From the NCBI GenBank assembly GCA_964017195.1, contig OZ024897.1:32521536-32585535 (forward strand): 64,000 bases of DNA. The letters are read 5' to 3'. The notes beneath the pieces were generated by a model that was not told the DNA's origin, made no database searches, and saw nothing but the letters and a program-made list of their open reading frames with translations. This DNA comes from Siderastrea radians. Lineage: Eukaryota; Cnidaria; Anthozoa; Scleractinia; Rhizangiidae. This document shows positions 1 through 14,000 of this stretch, one piece after another (position 1 is the stretch's first letter; each line of letters begins with the position of its first letter). Position numbers and translations under genes: made by a program.

Positions 1-144
1 TACTGTAGTGTGTAAGTTCTTCGGGAATTATTAAAATCTGACAATGTAATTTGCATGGCTAATTAGTTCCTATTTGGCTTTTTTCTTTATTCTTTTTTCA
101 CTTTTGTATAACATTTTTGCAATTGCAGTATTTACTTGACTAAG

Positions 145-630
145 GCTGTGGCGCTTATTAAATTTTTCGCACCTCAAATGCGGGGCTTATTTGAGGGAGC
201 GCTTTTTTAAAATGGGACACGACAAAGACATCTTTTAATTTAACGGTATATTTTCTATCTGTATGAACATTTTACAGTAACTAACAGAAGCGTCTTTTGA
301 TTGTCACCATTTGTCTCTTCCCGCACTTTAACAAAATGTCACTAAAATTGTAACCATGAACAGAATGAAGTGTTCAGTCTCCTAGATTAAAACGCTTATT
401 CTGGATAGAGAACGTCATGGGCGAGCGGTGAAATATAATCACTTTGAAGAGTAGAACATCGCTTTTGATGAAAAGAAATTTCCAATGTTGTTTTAGAGTT
501 GCTTTGTAGTGGTTTTGTAGTTATAGGGAATTCCTCGAATAAGCCCTGCATCGGGACCGCGCTTATTCAGGGGAGGCGCTTATTAACTTTTTTGTCCCAG
601 ATGCAGTGCTTATTCGATTAAATACGGTAG
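145..630. repeat. Interspersed repeat with GCGCTTATT motifs
   Basis: The motif GGCGCTTATTAA, followed by text like 'atgcggggcttattcgagg', appears near 150-215 and again, partly inverted, near 535-627. The paired inverted ends suggest a MITE-like element of about 480 bp. Similar 'atgcggggctt' text sits just outside the left end of the 39.6-kb element. Family not recognised. Confidence 0.4.
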
Positions 631-1492
631 GTGTATCTCAAGAATTAGCCACTTAATGTCTTCCAAAATATCACGCAATTGACACAAAGAGCAATGCGTC
701 ATGCCTCCCTTGATTTACTTTGTTTTTAGAAAAAAATTATTACAATTCTTGATGACAAACTAAATAAGCAACTTCATTTCTTAGACAATACCAAGGCTAT
801 GTAAGTTAAGACAATTTGGAGCAAGACAACTAATTTTCACCTAGGTTGACTGTCACTCGGCTAACAATATGCCCACAAATATCTTATCAACTACTTAGAT
901 CAATGCTTGAAAGGAGTGAAAACGAGCCGAAGGAAAACCTCTGAGTCCAGGGTATGAAAATTGGAGCTTTTAGAATAATTTGATACAATGCAGATCATGC
1001 TCAACTCTGTTTCTTTAATGTATCAAACCCTACGTTAGCACATACATGTATTATACAACTGCATTTCTAGATCTAAATTTTCTGTTGTGTTTGATATGTA
1101 ATGCTCTCCTGGTCATTATAAATTTATACAGGACTATCTTGCTAATTTACAAAATTGTTGCTGGAATACTACAATGGTTACAACTCTTACACCAAAGAAG
1201 GCAATGGCATAAGAAGCGGATATAAAACCAGATACCATCTGCTATCAAAGAGAGCTAATCAATTTAACATGACAAAACAACATTTATTAGAGTGATAAGT
1301 CTTAACCCATGCAATAGATACTAAGTAATTAGGCACTATTACACACTAATTGCATTGCTTTCTTTTGTTTACTTTTGACTATTAAACACAAATTGTTAGA
1401 TACTGTTAGTTTATCATGGGTTCAGTAAAACCACTCTAATAGCCAGTGTAAAGCCAGGTTCTGGAAGTTCTCCATTGACAACATATTGCAGT

Positions 1493-1848
1493 GACCATTC
1501 AACTGAAAACTACTAAGCAGTACTTTCCTGAAGAACTGTTTATTACACTGTAATAACTTCTGAGTCTGTGGATGAAATCATTAAGTGAGACCATTCAAAT
1601 GAAACTTTCTGAGCAGTACCTTCCCATAGTGCTGTTAATAATGCTGTACAAGACTTTTCCAGCTTTTGAGTCTGTGGATGAAATGTTGCAGTGATGCCAC
1701 CCACTTGAAAGCTTCAGAGTAGTACTTTCTTTAGCTGTTTGTTATGCTGTACACTTTTTGATTCTGTGGATGGAACCTTTCATTATGACCAATGAAAACG
1801 AAAACTACTGAACAGTATGTTATTTCCTAAACTGTTTGCATTTCAGTT
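1493..1848. repeat. Diverged tandem repeat, about 100-bp unit, about 3.6 copies
   Basis: Four successive blocks begin near 1493, 1589, 1693 and 1786. Each contains a 'gaccattcaa-tgaaa' start, a 'gagcagtactttcc' core, a 'gctgtt' and 'atgctgtac' segment and a 'gagtctgtggatgaaat' end. The copies are clearly diverged and the last is partial. The array lies 160-520 bp beyond the CSE1L stop, so it is probably in the 3' UTR or just downstream. Confidence 0.7.
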
Positions 1849-2010
1849 TTCCTTGGCTGACATCTTAGAAAACCTGCACATTGCCATTTTAATCTTTAAA
1901 GTGTAAGTGAGTGGTATCAGGTACCAACTGAATTACTCTCAACAACAATAATCATCTTAATTTAACTCTTGTCCAGCGCTTTGAATCCACATCCAAGACA
2001 GCAGTTAGTT

Positions 2011-5000
2011 TCAGCTCAGGGTGACACCTGCTCCTTGGAGGTATTTCTCTAGGAAGCCCAAAGCATCTGCGTGCAGTTCAGACTTGATTTTGGCATTGAT
2101 CTGTGAAGGGAATTAATACTAAATTCTAGAACTGATTAAAGACACTCCAGGTGGTTTGATATATATCCAGCTTTTCAAAGTTACTGTGAAAACTCTCAGT
2201 CCTCTTTGCTCCCCGCCCCCTCCCCAACCCGACTCACTTTTACTACAACAAAAGCTCGGTACAAGTATTTTATTTTCCCATTGATCCATTAAAGGATCCT
2301 AGTCACCCACAGTGCTTTACTTGCATCAAGTACTGTAAATCTGTTGTATGTTAAAATGGATTTCAGGTCAAAATGATTTCAAACTAGTTTGATTTGATGA
2401 TAATGACTACAAAACAAAGGAAAGTACAAATCAAACTAGTTTGAAATCACTTTGACCTGAAATTCATTTTAACCTACAACATACCCATGCAAATCACAAT
2501 CACATATAATGTGTAATACTGTAATGAAAAAAGTATGAATGAACTTGTAATAAGAAAGCCCACTGGACATTGCAACTGGGTACTTGAACTTAGACTGCAA
2601 GTAGATCTGAAAATTTTTTAAACATTTATTAACAAGTAAATGTGTGACATTGAGTACTGCACAGGGAAAACTGGATGTTTAGGGTGAGTGCTAAAACTGT
2701 GTGGTTGTTGCTGTGTTGACTCAAGGAAAACTGGATGACTAAGGCTTAGAATCAAGCTTGCCGATATGGTTTGCATTTCAGAACAATTGTGACACTTGAA
2801 GAACCTTTTCATGCCTTAAATTATGTTTTATTATTACAGTAACAACTTCTGACCTTCCCAGGCTCAGCTGAGGACAGTTTCTGCAAGGACTGTGCAAGAT
2901 AGATTTTGGCATCAGGTATTATTCCAGAAAATGGATCTCTATCTTTCTTGCCTGCGAACACCAACTGCGAGTAAGCTGTTTGATAGCCTGCAAACAACGA
3001 AAAAGAAGCATATACATTCCACTGTCATTTGTTTAGAAAAAGATGTCAACTCCACTACTGAGCAAGCGCCATTTTGTTGTTAAATGTTCTAGAAACTTGT
3101 AATAAATTATCAATGATACCTGGAGTATCTTCAATCTCTATGAAGTGTTCATCATCTGGAATGGAATCATCTTCAGGCAACTCAAACAATCCAATTAATG
3201 CTTGTAACAAAGGCACCCTATGACAGAAAAATTAAAATGTCATGTTCAATAAAACTGGCTGAATGGTTATTGTTTATTTTATCCACAATCTAATGGACTT
3301 AACTGGTTGAGACTCGGGCACTCTTCATGAAAAAATGTACGTACGTACGTACGTACGTACGTACGTACGTACGTATATACATACATACATACATACATAC
3401 ATACATAAACTTTATTTACTCTCGAATTTAAGAGAAGCACTGATGTTAATGTCTTCGAGATAAAGAAAGAAAAAATAACAACAATAACAAATGAATGAGT
3501 TACGAAAGTCCTTAAAATACCTTTAGTTATCAATTAAAAGAAGTATAGCTGTATAACTGTCTCAAAAACGTCTCAGGAGCTTTATCCAAGATTGTAGACT
3601 AAAACTGCTCCCATATGATGATGCAAATTTAACGCCAATAGATAGTGGCATAATCGTGTTGATGGTAGCATTAGCACCTTGTAGCAAGTGAAATCTGAGA
3701 AGAGGACAAAACTACCAAGGCGTAGGAGTTTCACTAAGGGGTCAGTGTGAGGAAGTGAATATTCTTACCAGAGATTGTTGTAAGTGTTCAGAAATTCTGG
3801 GCAGTCTGTGAGTATCTTGATCATTCCTATAGCACAGATCTTTCTTTCTGCTATTCCTGACACCTACAACACAAACCAAATTTGTTTCAGCCAAAAATTA
3901 AAACTTGCACTGCTTTTCTTCTTACACGTTCAATTGTAAGTAAATAAGTCACTGCTGACCACTACCACTTCATGAATAAATCTCGATGTATGGGATGCTA
4001 GTCCATCATCGGGTTATCCCCAACATTGTTTCGCTAGTGTGTATTTATTCACCTGGGTAGCGGAAGACAATGCGGGGGTTAAGTTTCTTGTGAAAGGAAA
4101 AAGCACCATTAAACCTTGAACCACCAACCCTCCAGTCTTATGATTGAAAGTCTGACTGCTATAACACTTCTGCACTTCCACAGTTTCACAGCGTGGAACA
4201 CTTAGAACACACTTCCACAGTATTAATTAGATAAATTAAAAAGCTGAAACTTCACATTTATAAATAAATATTGCACCTTTAAATAACATGTGAAATCCAA
4301 AACCTGCCAAAAGATTACATTTTTTACTAACGTCAATCATACTAACACTGACAACCAGCAAACCATTCAAGCCAAAGTGGATTGAAATCCACTGATCAAA
4401 GAACAAAAACATGACAATGAACCTGCTTTGTTTGTTTACATGTTATTGACAGCAGTGAAAAGTGCAACTACTAGTTGAGTCCTGAACTTTAAGAGTTCAC
4501 ATGTTATTGCAAGGTGCAGTAAACAAAAACAAAAAATGCTAGAACAATGGCAGGAATTTAAATTGTTTACACTCCATGAATTTAAATCAGTATAATTATA
4601 TTTAAAAAAAGGAAAAGGATGCCTAGCACACCTTTTGTACATCAGGGATCAAAATTTTTTCCACAAAATTTCCAAAAAGTCTGCAAGCAAACAGAAAAAA
4701 ACAATTAGCAAAATTTATTAATTGTCTGAAATAAACAGTCTTGGTGTGATTATTCAGGTATTAGTGGTTCTGAGAAGGACTGCTGTTGGTGCACCTTGAC
4801 TGATGCTTTCACAGTCTGAACAAACGTATATCGTAAGGGTCAACAATGAAGGCAACAGACTTTATTAGGACCACTCTCACCTAAATGACAAGCGTTGAGA
4901 ATGCCACGAGAATGTTGCTTCATTTATCTTTTGTTACCTTTAAATTTTAATACAAAAGTACTGAAAGTTCGTGTCGTACCCTGGTTGGATGGATTCTATG

Positions 5001-8000
5001 GTCTGCATAAGAGCTGACCCACCATACTTGGCAGCATAAAGGCAGAAAAACACAAGCAAACCTACCAAAGAAACAAAAACAACAATCACATTCATTTTAA
5101 TGATTATCAATGAGTAATTTCCTCAGCTTCAAAACCTAGCTGAAAGATGAGTACAAAATAATAGTCACCTACTTTCCCCATGTAATCAGCTACTTAACCC
5201 TTAAAGCCCTAACGGTGATGAAAATAAAATTTCTCTTTACATAATCACTGCTTGTTCAGACATTCAAGTGATGAGAATAAACTTAAGGTAACAAACACCA
5301 AGGATAAGATGTCTTCAGTTGATATTTGGACAACTTCTCCTTACTAGTTCCATACGAAATGTATGGAGAACAGTAAAGAGAATATGAATTTTCATATCAG
5401 GGTTTAAAGGAGCTATGTCATGGGTTTTTCTGTGTTTGCAGGTCTAGACTGCACTGAAATTAAAACTAAGCACCATTTTAAGGACACAAAAATGCTCCTA
5501 ACATGCAAAGAGGGAGACATCAAGTGATGTTCTTTTTAAGAGAGAACAAACCATGATAAGCTTTTTGTGCTTTTCAGAAGACACAAAGGAAGAACTTGAC
5601 AAAAAATGGCAAGTTGCAATCCAGTTTTGACCATAGCAAAAGACGTTGATTCCTAGTTTCAGAAATCTAGTAATTAAAGTAGTTTTAACAAAAATGAACC
5701 ACTAAGTTTGGGGTTTCTTTGTCTCCTAGCTTTTTAAGGCTTTAACCCCTAACAGATGAAAATCAGATTTGTCTTTACATTATCACTACTTGTTCAAACA
5801 TTCAAGTAATGAGAATAAAGAAAGTGATCACCTAAGATACGATGTCTTGATATTTAGACAAATTCTTCTAACTAGTTCCACAAGAAATTATGAAGAACAG
5901 TAAGGAGAATATGCAATTTCATATCAGGGCTTAAAGGGTCAAGGCATTACTAAAATTAGGTGACATATAGCACCCTTGCAGCTTACTGGCAGCCTTGGAC
6001 AACTGAAAAGTCAGACCACATATTAAGAGCTAGCTACAATACAAACTATGGTAATTAATAATGGTACTAGGACTGAGTGGAGTCCCATTCGGTCTGTAAT
6101 CATACGAGTGATTAACAAAATCGGACGACCACATAGCAGGAGTTTGATTTGTTTAATCACGAGTATGATTACAGGCTGAATAGGATGACATGAAGTCCTG
6201 TTAGCAATTAATCATATCTATAATAAAATTTGAGAAAGAAAAAGGAGAAAACATACTGGAGAAGGAACAGACAACAGTTTTTAAGAACTTATCCAAGTGT
6301 ACCTGATCCATTAGAGCACACGCTCTGAAGCGCACTGTCCAATTACTGAGGCATGACGCATACACTGTCCTATGTAATGCCCAAATCATGGCTGGTGATA
6401 GCCAATCAGATTCGAGAATTTTATTATAGTTACGATTAAATGTGACTCTAGCTACCTTTAACAAATTTGGTAGTTTTTGAGCTCTGACACCGCTGAAATA
6501 GCAGAATGAAGATAGACTTTATATGAACTGATAATGATGACCTGCAAGGGACAAAACAAAATTAAATAAAGCAATAAAGAAAAGAGCAGAATAATGAGAA
6601 GAGACTGTTACTGTTGAACAAGAAAATAAGTGAACAAACTGCTGGAGCAAGTGCTTGAGTGAGTGATGAAAAGAGAAGAAATTACCGGGAATTTTACTCA
6701 CGGTTCAAAGTGTTCCACCATGCTCCCCACAAGGTAGAAACCTTCATGGTCATTGCTCTTAGAGGCAATGAGCTTTTGAAAAACACCTAAAAGCCCCATC
6801 TGTTCAAGAATAAATAACATATTTTTAAAATAACACAAAGATTAATGTGAAACCTAGTATACATTTTCATGAATTTGTTGCTCAAAAGAAGAGATTTCTT
6901 GTTGGCTAAGTATGTACCCGTTAGAGTATGCAAGACAATAATAATAATGATGATGATGATGATGATGATAATAATAATAATAACAAATAATAATAACATA
7001 TTGCAATTTACAACTATCAATAAAATACAAAAGGAGACCAGAGAAACCTCTGCACAGACAAAGATGAACAATGCAAGTCCGGAGAAATGTTGTCTTTTCT
7101 TCTATGAAGAGGTTTCATTTGCATCTACACATAGTATGTGTAGATGCATGTTGAGCAGAAATTAAAACTTTTGGGTAAAAGCATTACCTCTTTCTTCGTC
7201 TCAATGATGACTTTGCTTGCTTTCTCAATATAAGCTTGAAGCAATCGTACCATAGGAGGTACGTTTCCTAAACGAGAGTATCGCAACATCAATAAATGTA
7301 GTCCAACAAAATTTTCCACAACTAAAATGCTATAAAAAGAAAACATTCAAAATTTGTAGCAGATTGTACCATTTCTCTCCCAGAGGACAGGAGACAGAAG
7401 AAGAGGAAACAAATCCATGTAAGCTGGAGGAATGTCGTCTTGTCGAATCTCCAGCAATAGTGACAATACTTGGAATACATATGGAAGGAACTCTGCAATA
7501 AGTCAAAATGGAATCAAATTAGATGTGATTGGGCAGTCTTAAGGAAGCATTATGGTTGAATATTTCTAAGATGGGGTGTGAGTTCCCTATGTAGAAAGAA
7601 AATGTTCACGAGTACATCATTTACTTGCATGATCCTGAATAGGCAAGGCCAGCGCACAAGTTATATTTACATTGTGCAGTGCAAGACAAAAACATGTGTA
7701 TGTGCAGTCAACTAAACAAACTTGCTGAGGATTTACAAACAATTGCAGAATTTTTTTTTAACAGCAAACTACCAGTACAAAAAGAGTGGTCAACGGTAAT
7801 ATGAAAACTAAGGCCCTATTTACATATTAAGTGATTTCGTCCCTGGATGACTTTCATCCCAGGATGACTTTCATCTTGGTGTCTGGTTATTTACCTGTAC
7901 GTGTTTGCATGATTTGGAGCTGAAATGTGCTCGCCCCGGGATAATTTCACCCCAGTCTTCAGCATTGGGATGAAAAATTCAAGTAAAGATGATGCTTTTT

Positions 8001-11000
8001 CTCGTCCCAGGGTAAGAGGACCTCTTTCTGAGCCACACTACATTTGCCTAGCAGTGATTTTTGCCCCGGGATGAAATTGTTTGCCTTTCAACCCTGGGTG
8101 AAATCACTCATGTAAACGAAAAGGAATTTCATTCTGGGATGAACTCAACCCAAGATGAAATTCATCTCAGCTCTCATGTCAAGTTACCCTTCAGGGGAAA
8201 AAAGTGAAACTGACTTCATGTTTACAGCACAAAATTTTGTAATGCATGCAAAAACTATAACATATATGCTGCAAACATATATTATATGTTTGCAGCATGG
8301 TTTAGCTAAAGACATCAACTGTGCCCCTCTTTCAAAAAACAGAACAGAAAAACAGCAAGATCACATACATACCCGTCACATCATTGGATAGAATCTCCTG
8401 AATAACAGGGAATAGTGTGGTCTCAAATCCTGACACCAAGGAGGCATTTGCATTGCATATTCCTCTGATAACAAACAGAATCATAATATATTACCTCATA
8501 CTCTTGATAAGTATGACAACACTACATGAAGAAACTTTTAAGTTCTTTGTGCTAAAAACAAAGAAGCTGACATCAACAGAACCTCATACAAAAGTCATGT
8601 AATTTCCAGTGACAGGTTTACGCTCCTTTTGACTGCAGCCAAATGGAGAATGCTGTTCCACTTGTCACTATGAACTTTTGGAAATTCAAACCAGACATTT
8701 TAGCCAAATTGAAAACACCCTAGGAGTATTTCCACTCCCTATAAAATAAGATGCCAGTCCGTTACAACATAACCCCAAGTATTTAGTTTGCCAGTGCCTG
8801 TTCATTCAGCTAGGAAGAAAGAGACAAGGTGAAGTAGAGTATCTTATTTATTGTAAGGAAAGAGCACTTAAAAGCAGAAACCAGTTTTAGAACTTTGAAG
8901 TCAAAGTTGCTTTAAAAAAATGCTCAAATTGAAAAATGATTAAACATGAAAAGAAATAGAAATTGATTATTTCTCAAGACGACTATTTAAAAATTATTAA
9001 TATTATTTAGTAAGCAAACCTGATAGCACAGCAGATAGCCTCAAACAGATAGTGGTTAAACTGTGGTTTACTGGGGTTCTGCAGTGGCAAGATAAGAATT
9101 CAAAGAATGTTTAATAACTCGTGACTCAACAAGAAACATTACTCTAAATAACGTTGCCACCCATCAGGATGAAAGACATTCAGTGACTTTTCCCTGACTT
9201 TTCACTGACCACTAACCCATTTCCACTGGATTAACAAGTATTTCTTGAAACATTTCACCTTACCAACAATAAAAAATCTTCATCAAACCTGGTGGCAAGT
9301 TACAAAAAAAAAAATTCACTGACTTTTCCCTGAATAAACCAAACTTGACACAAAATTCCCTGGATTTTCCCTGACCTTGAAAAAATTATGTTCTTCCCTG
9401 ACTTTTCTCCTGACCATGGCAACCCAGTCTAAATATAACTTAATAGACTATTAAGTATGCTTGTATTTATAAACAGATAAACAATGTTCATTTATTAATT
9501 TCAAAAACTCTTTTGTAGCTTAAGGCTAAATTATCGAGCTAATTACGAGAATATAGTCATATCCTATTAGTTAGAGCAATTATATTACATAGATTGTACC
9601 TTTATATAATTACTAAATTTAAATTGTTTAACCATGATAAAATTACTAGATTGCTTAGTATAATGCAATGCATACATTGTATTATGAGATTTGTTCCTGT
9701 TCCTTTGACAGACTGGAGATTATGTTTAAGTAACTATCTGTTTTCAGGAAGAGAAAATTGATTGGGTGATAGTTTGACCTAACCTTCTATCTAGGAAGAT
9801 GTACAAAACTAATGACATCTCTCTGCTAAAGATGGTTGATCATAAGTTTATGACACAATATTACAGAGCACTCTTTTCTGGATACTCTCACTGTCTCTAC
9901 AAGAAACTCTGGTATGTCATGCTACACAAGGATGGCATACTCTAGAGTAGGCCTAACAATTAAGTCCAGTAAAACTTGAAGCCCCAATATCAACATGCAC
10001 GTTCTCCTTACTATACTCCATTTGTTTCTTATGACACTAGTTGGGAGAATTTGCTTAAACAGCACAGCATTTTATCTTTGGTGATCACCTCCTTATATTC
10101 TTATGACCTACAGGTTTGGTCAAGTTTTGATATGGTGAGGAGATTAATCATACCCTTGTCACTACTGGGGCTTAAGGATGCTTGTACGAAAAACTTCTAC
10201 AACACAGATTTTTTTCATACTTTGGCTACAGAAATGAAAAAAAATGGGGGGGTCACCGACTTCGTTTTCAAAATAACGCACATGGAAAACTACCCCAATT
10301 TTGACACATCCTCGTAACTTGACATGGCCTCAGTGCTTGTTAGTTGAAAAATATTAAGAATGTTTCGCTGTAGACTCACTTTTTTAGTCAAATTTTATTT
10401 AAGTGGGTCTGCCAAGTAAATAATTTGAACCGGTGTTATCCTTTTAGCTAAACTCAACCTCTTAGGGAAGTGATCATAACAAGTGTACTCAATGAGGACC
10501 CACCTTGTGTAGGGTAGGGGGGCTATGCAAGACACCACCTGCCTGATCAGCTAAATGGACAAAATTTATTGGCCTCAAAATTTGAGTGAAGACTTTCATA
10601 TTAGGTGTGCATGAAGCTTGCGTTGCTGGAAAAATGGCACAGGGAGGTTTGAATCTTTTTCTTAGTTTCTACTCCAAATAGAGTGGGGGCTATACAAACA
10701 AGACACAATCTTTTAAGGTGGGGAAAGGGGGGTACATGAAGAGACCACCTGTCTTTTTGCAGAGTGGTGGGTCCTGTCTGAGTACAATAGTTTTGACCAT
10801 TTCCCTTAGATGGACTTTTGCGAACACCACGGAGTAATAATAGCAGAATTCAATGATGCAAAGGCAGAAAAGTTGAAAAAATCAAACTTCCACAACACAG
10901 ATTTTCTTTAATTTTTCACAAAATGTAGATAATCAACAAAGAAAGTGATTTAAGAGAGTTAGACCCATGCATTGATATTAAGTATATCCACTAGCGCTAT

Positions 11001-14000
11001 ATGTCTCCATATTTCTTCAACAGCGTGCGCGCTCAATGCATGACGTGGCATGGCATTGCAAAGTGAATTGCGTGCGCAGTAAGGATGCGCAGAAACACTT
11101 AGCGTGAACGTCCTTAAAGGGTTCATATTAAACAAATTCAACTGTGTATTGAACCAGCCTTTTTCAGTATTCTCAGCTACAGACAGATACATTTTATCCA
11201 CTGGATAGCAGTCTGCAGCCCTATTGTAAAGAGTTTTTACTTGCTAGTCCTTGGGTTAGTGATCGTTGAAAATTACTAGCCAACGGGCAACTCATGGTCA
11301 CCCACCAATTGAAAATGTCTTCCTTTTAACAATCTCTTACCTTGCTAACAAGCACAAGTTTTGATGCCAGATTCTGGATTAATACTCCAACATATGGCAA
11401 CAAGGCTTCTTTGAGCAGGGAGAATGTTCTCATGATGGCTGCAAAGTAATGCATGAAAACAAAAAACAGTGAAAAACAAATAAAATTGGTTAGTTACACA
11501 AGAGCATGTTTTCCTTGACATGTTTAATCCGTGAAAAGTTATATTTGCTTCTATAAACAATGACCAAGCTTTTTAAACAAGTTTTCCTTGACATAAAATT
11601 TTCCATCAAATTTTTGTTCTGTTGATAATCAGGAATCCAAAGTGCCTTAATGCTGTTGCAGAGAAAATGGTCTCCCCTAGGTGACCTAGGAAATATGTAC
11701 CTGTTACCATTTTAGCTAAAAGTAACATTTACCATACCAGTTACTTACCAGTAAGACAATCATCTACCTATTCTTTTGTAAAATTTTTTTTTTTTGGGGG
11801 GGGGGGGTCTCTTTGCCAATCTGTATTAACCTGTAACCAGCGACACTTTTATCTGTACTGCATCTCAACTCACTGTTTTTGTAAATAAAGTTTGGTTACT
11901 ATAAAAAAGTCCAACCATTCAAAATAAAATGAAAGGTGGTGAGTAGAGTAGAGTAAGTTTTTGAACAAAGAGACTTGACAACGCAAAACATCCCAGTTTT
12001 GTTAATACACACCAGGAAACAAAACTCGTAAAATAAGCATTTGAGTTGACAAGGAACCTTTTTGTTCACTTACACAAGAAAGGTTTGCCATGTAATAAGT
12101 TTTGTTGCCAGGGTTTGGACAAGGAGCTTATCAGGGAGAAAATTGCCAAATTATTTTGTACACGCAAGTAAATATAACTTGTCAAATCATGGAAAGAAAA
12201 CTTGCTCATGTGCAAATCCAGCTTATGTATCACAAAAACTGGATACAATACGGGTTCCCAGAATGGTGCCATTTTCCACTGTAAGAACATATTGTACCTT
12301 TCATAACATATTCATTCTCCTGTGAGCCAGGGACTTGTAGCAGATTGAAGAGATTGGTTAGCATTGTCTCCAAGAATGGCTCCACCTCTGCCTTGTTAAT
12401 TCTGGCAACATAACAACAGAAAAATTCATGCTTTAGTGATGCCAGATTAGTGATTTAAAAGCTACAGTCTTGTAATAGAGCAGTTTTCAATTGAGTGTCG
12501 AAAGTAATGTTGTGTTTGCTTTGGTTTTGCTTTACTTTGCTTTCTGATTTGTTAAGAAAGCTCGCGCCACTTTCTCAGCCAATCAGACGAAAAACAAAAA
12601 CCAATCGTCACTTGCCTGCACGCGTTTTCCCGCGCTAAACGCTAATTACTTGTACTTGCTTCGATTTCTGATTGGTTTATTTTGTGTTTTGTTTCTTCTG
12701 TGATTGGTTTGAGTAATTACTTTGGTTTTGGTTTTACGACACTCATTTGAAAACCGCTCTAACTAAAAGTGATTGTGCATGATTCTTAAACTTAACAGGC
12801 CAATGATTCAACCATTTCTTTGTCAGACCTGAGTCATTTACTGTGCCTTTCAATAAAATGGAAAACAGAAGTTAACCCTGGGGAGTAGGATTGGTAGATT
12901 TTATCCAAAACATACAACAGTTGCAAGCAAAAATCATACCATCTAAATCGGCCCTTAAAGGACTGCAAGATCATATTGAAAGTTTCCTCATCATGAAATA
13001 ATACAGGTCTATTTAGTTTAAATGATTACGTATAATTTTAAAATAGAAGAGGGAAGAGAAATGACAAGGATCACATACGGTGCCCCTCCACCGGGTTTCT
13101 GAAGAGTAAAAATCTTTTCCAGGCAGGTCGCAGCATAACTATGAACCACGTGACTCTTGGCTGTCAGATGATTGACAAGTAATGGGAGGCAAGACACTAA
13201 ATCATCACGGGGCAGCTGAATTGAGAAACAAATTTAGAATGTTAAAGTTTTGTAGCATTTTGTATTATGTAAGGTAACAAAAATTTACAAGAACAAAGTT
13301 CATGGCCTAATGAGACAAAGAAGCCCAGAGCAATGTGAGGTTCCAGAAAACATCCATACCCACCCTTAGGATGGTCACTGGAAACTCTGAGGGGGTGGGG
13401 GTGGGGGGTCTCAAAGGGGAAATTTTCAAAGCAAAGTATGAAGCTTAACTGGAATTTCTGTTCAAACTAAAAAAACCATCTGTGGGGGAGGTATGGATAT
13501 TTTCTGGAACCACACAACCCCCCTTTTTAAACAAATAGGACTATTGGGCTCATTTAGTTGGGTTTGGCTCCACACTAAGGTTCAATATACTAATTTTTAA
13601 CAAAATAGTACCTCTTTCACATACCTAAAGCAAATTTGCACCCCTTTCTTATACCTCAAGGATAAGCCAAAACAATAGAATTTCCTATGATCGCCACGTT
13701 TTTCCCAGGTTTTCCGTCATTCTGGTTCAGTTGCTCAAAGGGTGCAAGCTTTTATGAGTTTTGTGTTGCCATTTCTGCCAAAATTTGGCACCTTTTGATA
13801 TACTTCACTTTAGCCATATTTCTTCCACTTTGCAACCGATTTGGCGACCCTTTCATTTACTAAAATGGCAATTTTTGCTACCCTTCAGTATACTGCAAGC
13901 TAAAAAAAGGCACCCCTTTCAGGCAGAACCTCCCCACGTAGCCCATCACAGGGAGTACCCCGGGTGGAGATCCCACTTCCCCATACACTTTTTGCTCCTT

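Larger units (their letters stand above)
1..2010. other. 3' flank of CSE1L, repeat-bearing
   Basis: No coding exon is recognisable here. The stretch holds the 3' untranslated and downstream sequence of the minus-strand CSE1L gene. Minus-strand AATAAA candidates (TTTATT on the plus strand) lie at 1539-1544 and 1283-1288; which one is used cannot be decided. A diverged tandem repeat at 1493-1848 and an interspersed repeat at 145-630 are listed separately. I see nothing structured in 631-1492. Confidence 0.5.

Noticed and set aside
6483..6498. Splice acceptor at 'ctatttcag' (6494) as the start of CSE1L exon 26
   Set aside because: The phase from the previous exon fails there; the acceptor at 6542-6543 joins in frame and restores the family sequence up to SSKTTKFVK.
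10959..11201. 80-codon minus-strand ORF
   Set aside because: No recognised family, lies within a CSE1L intron, and has no splice support.
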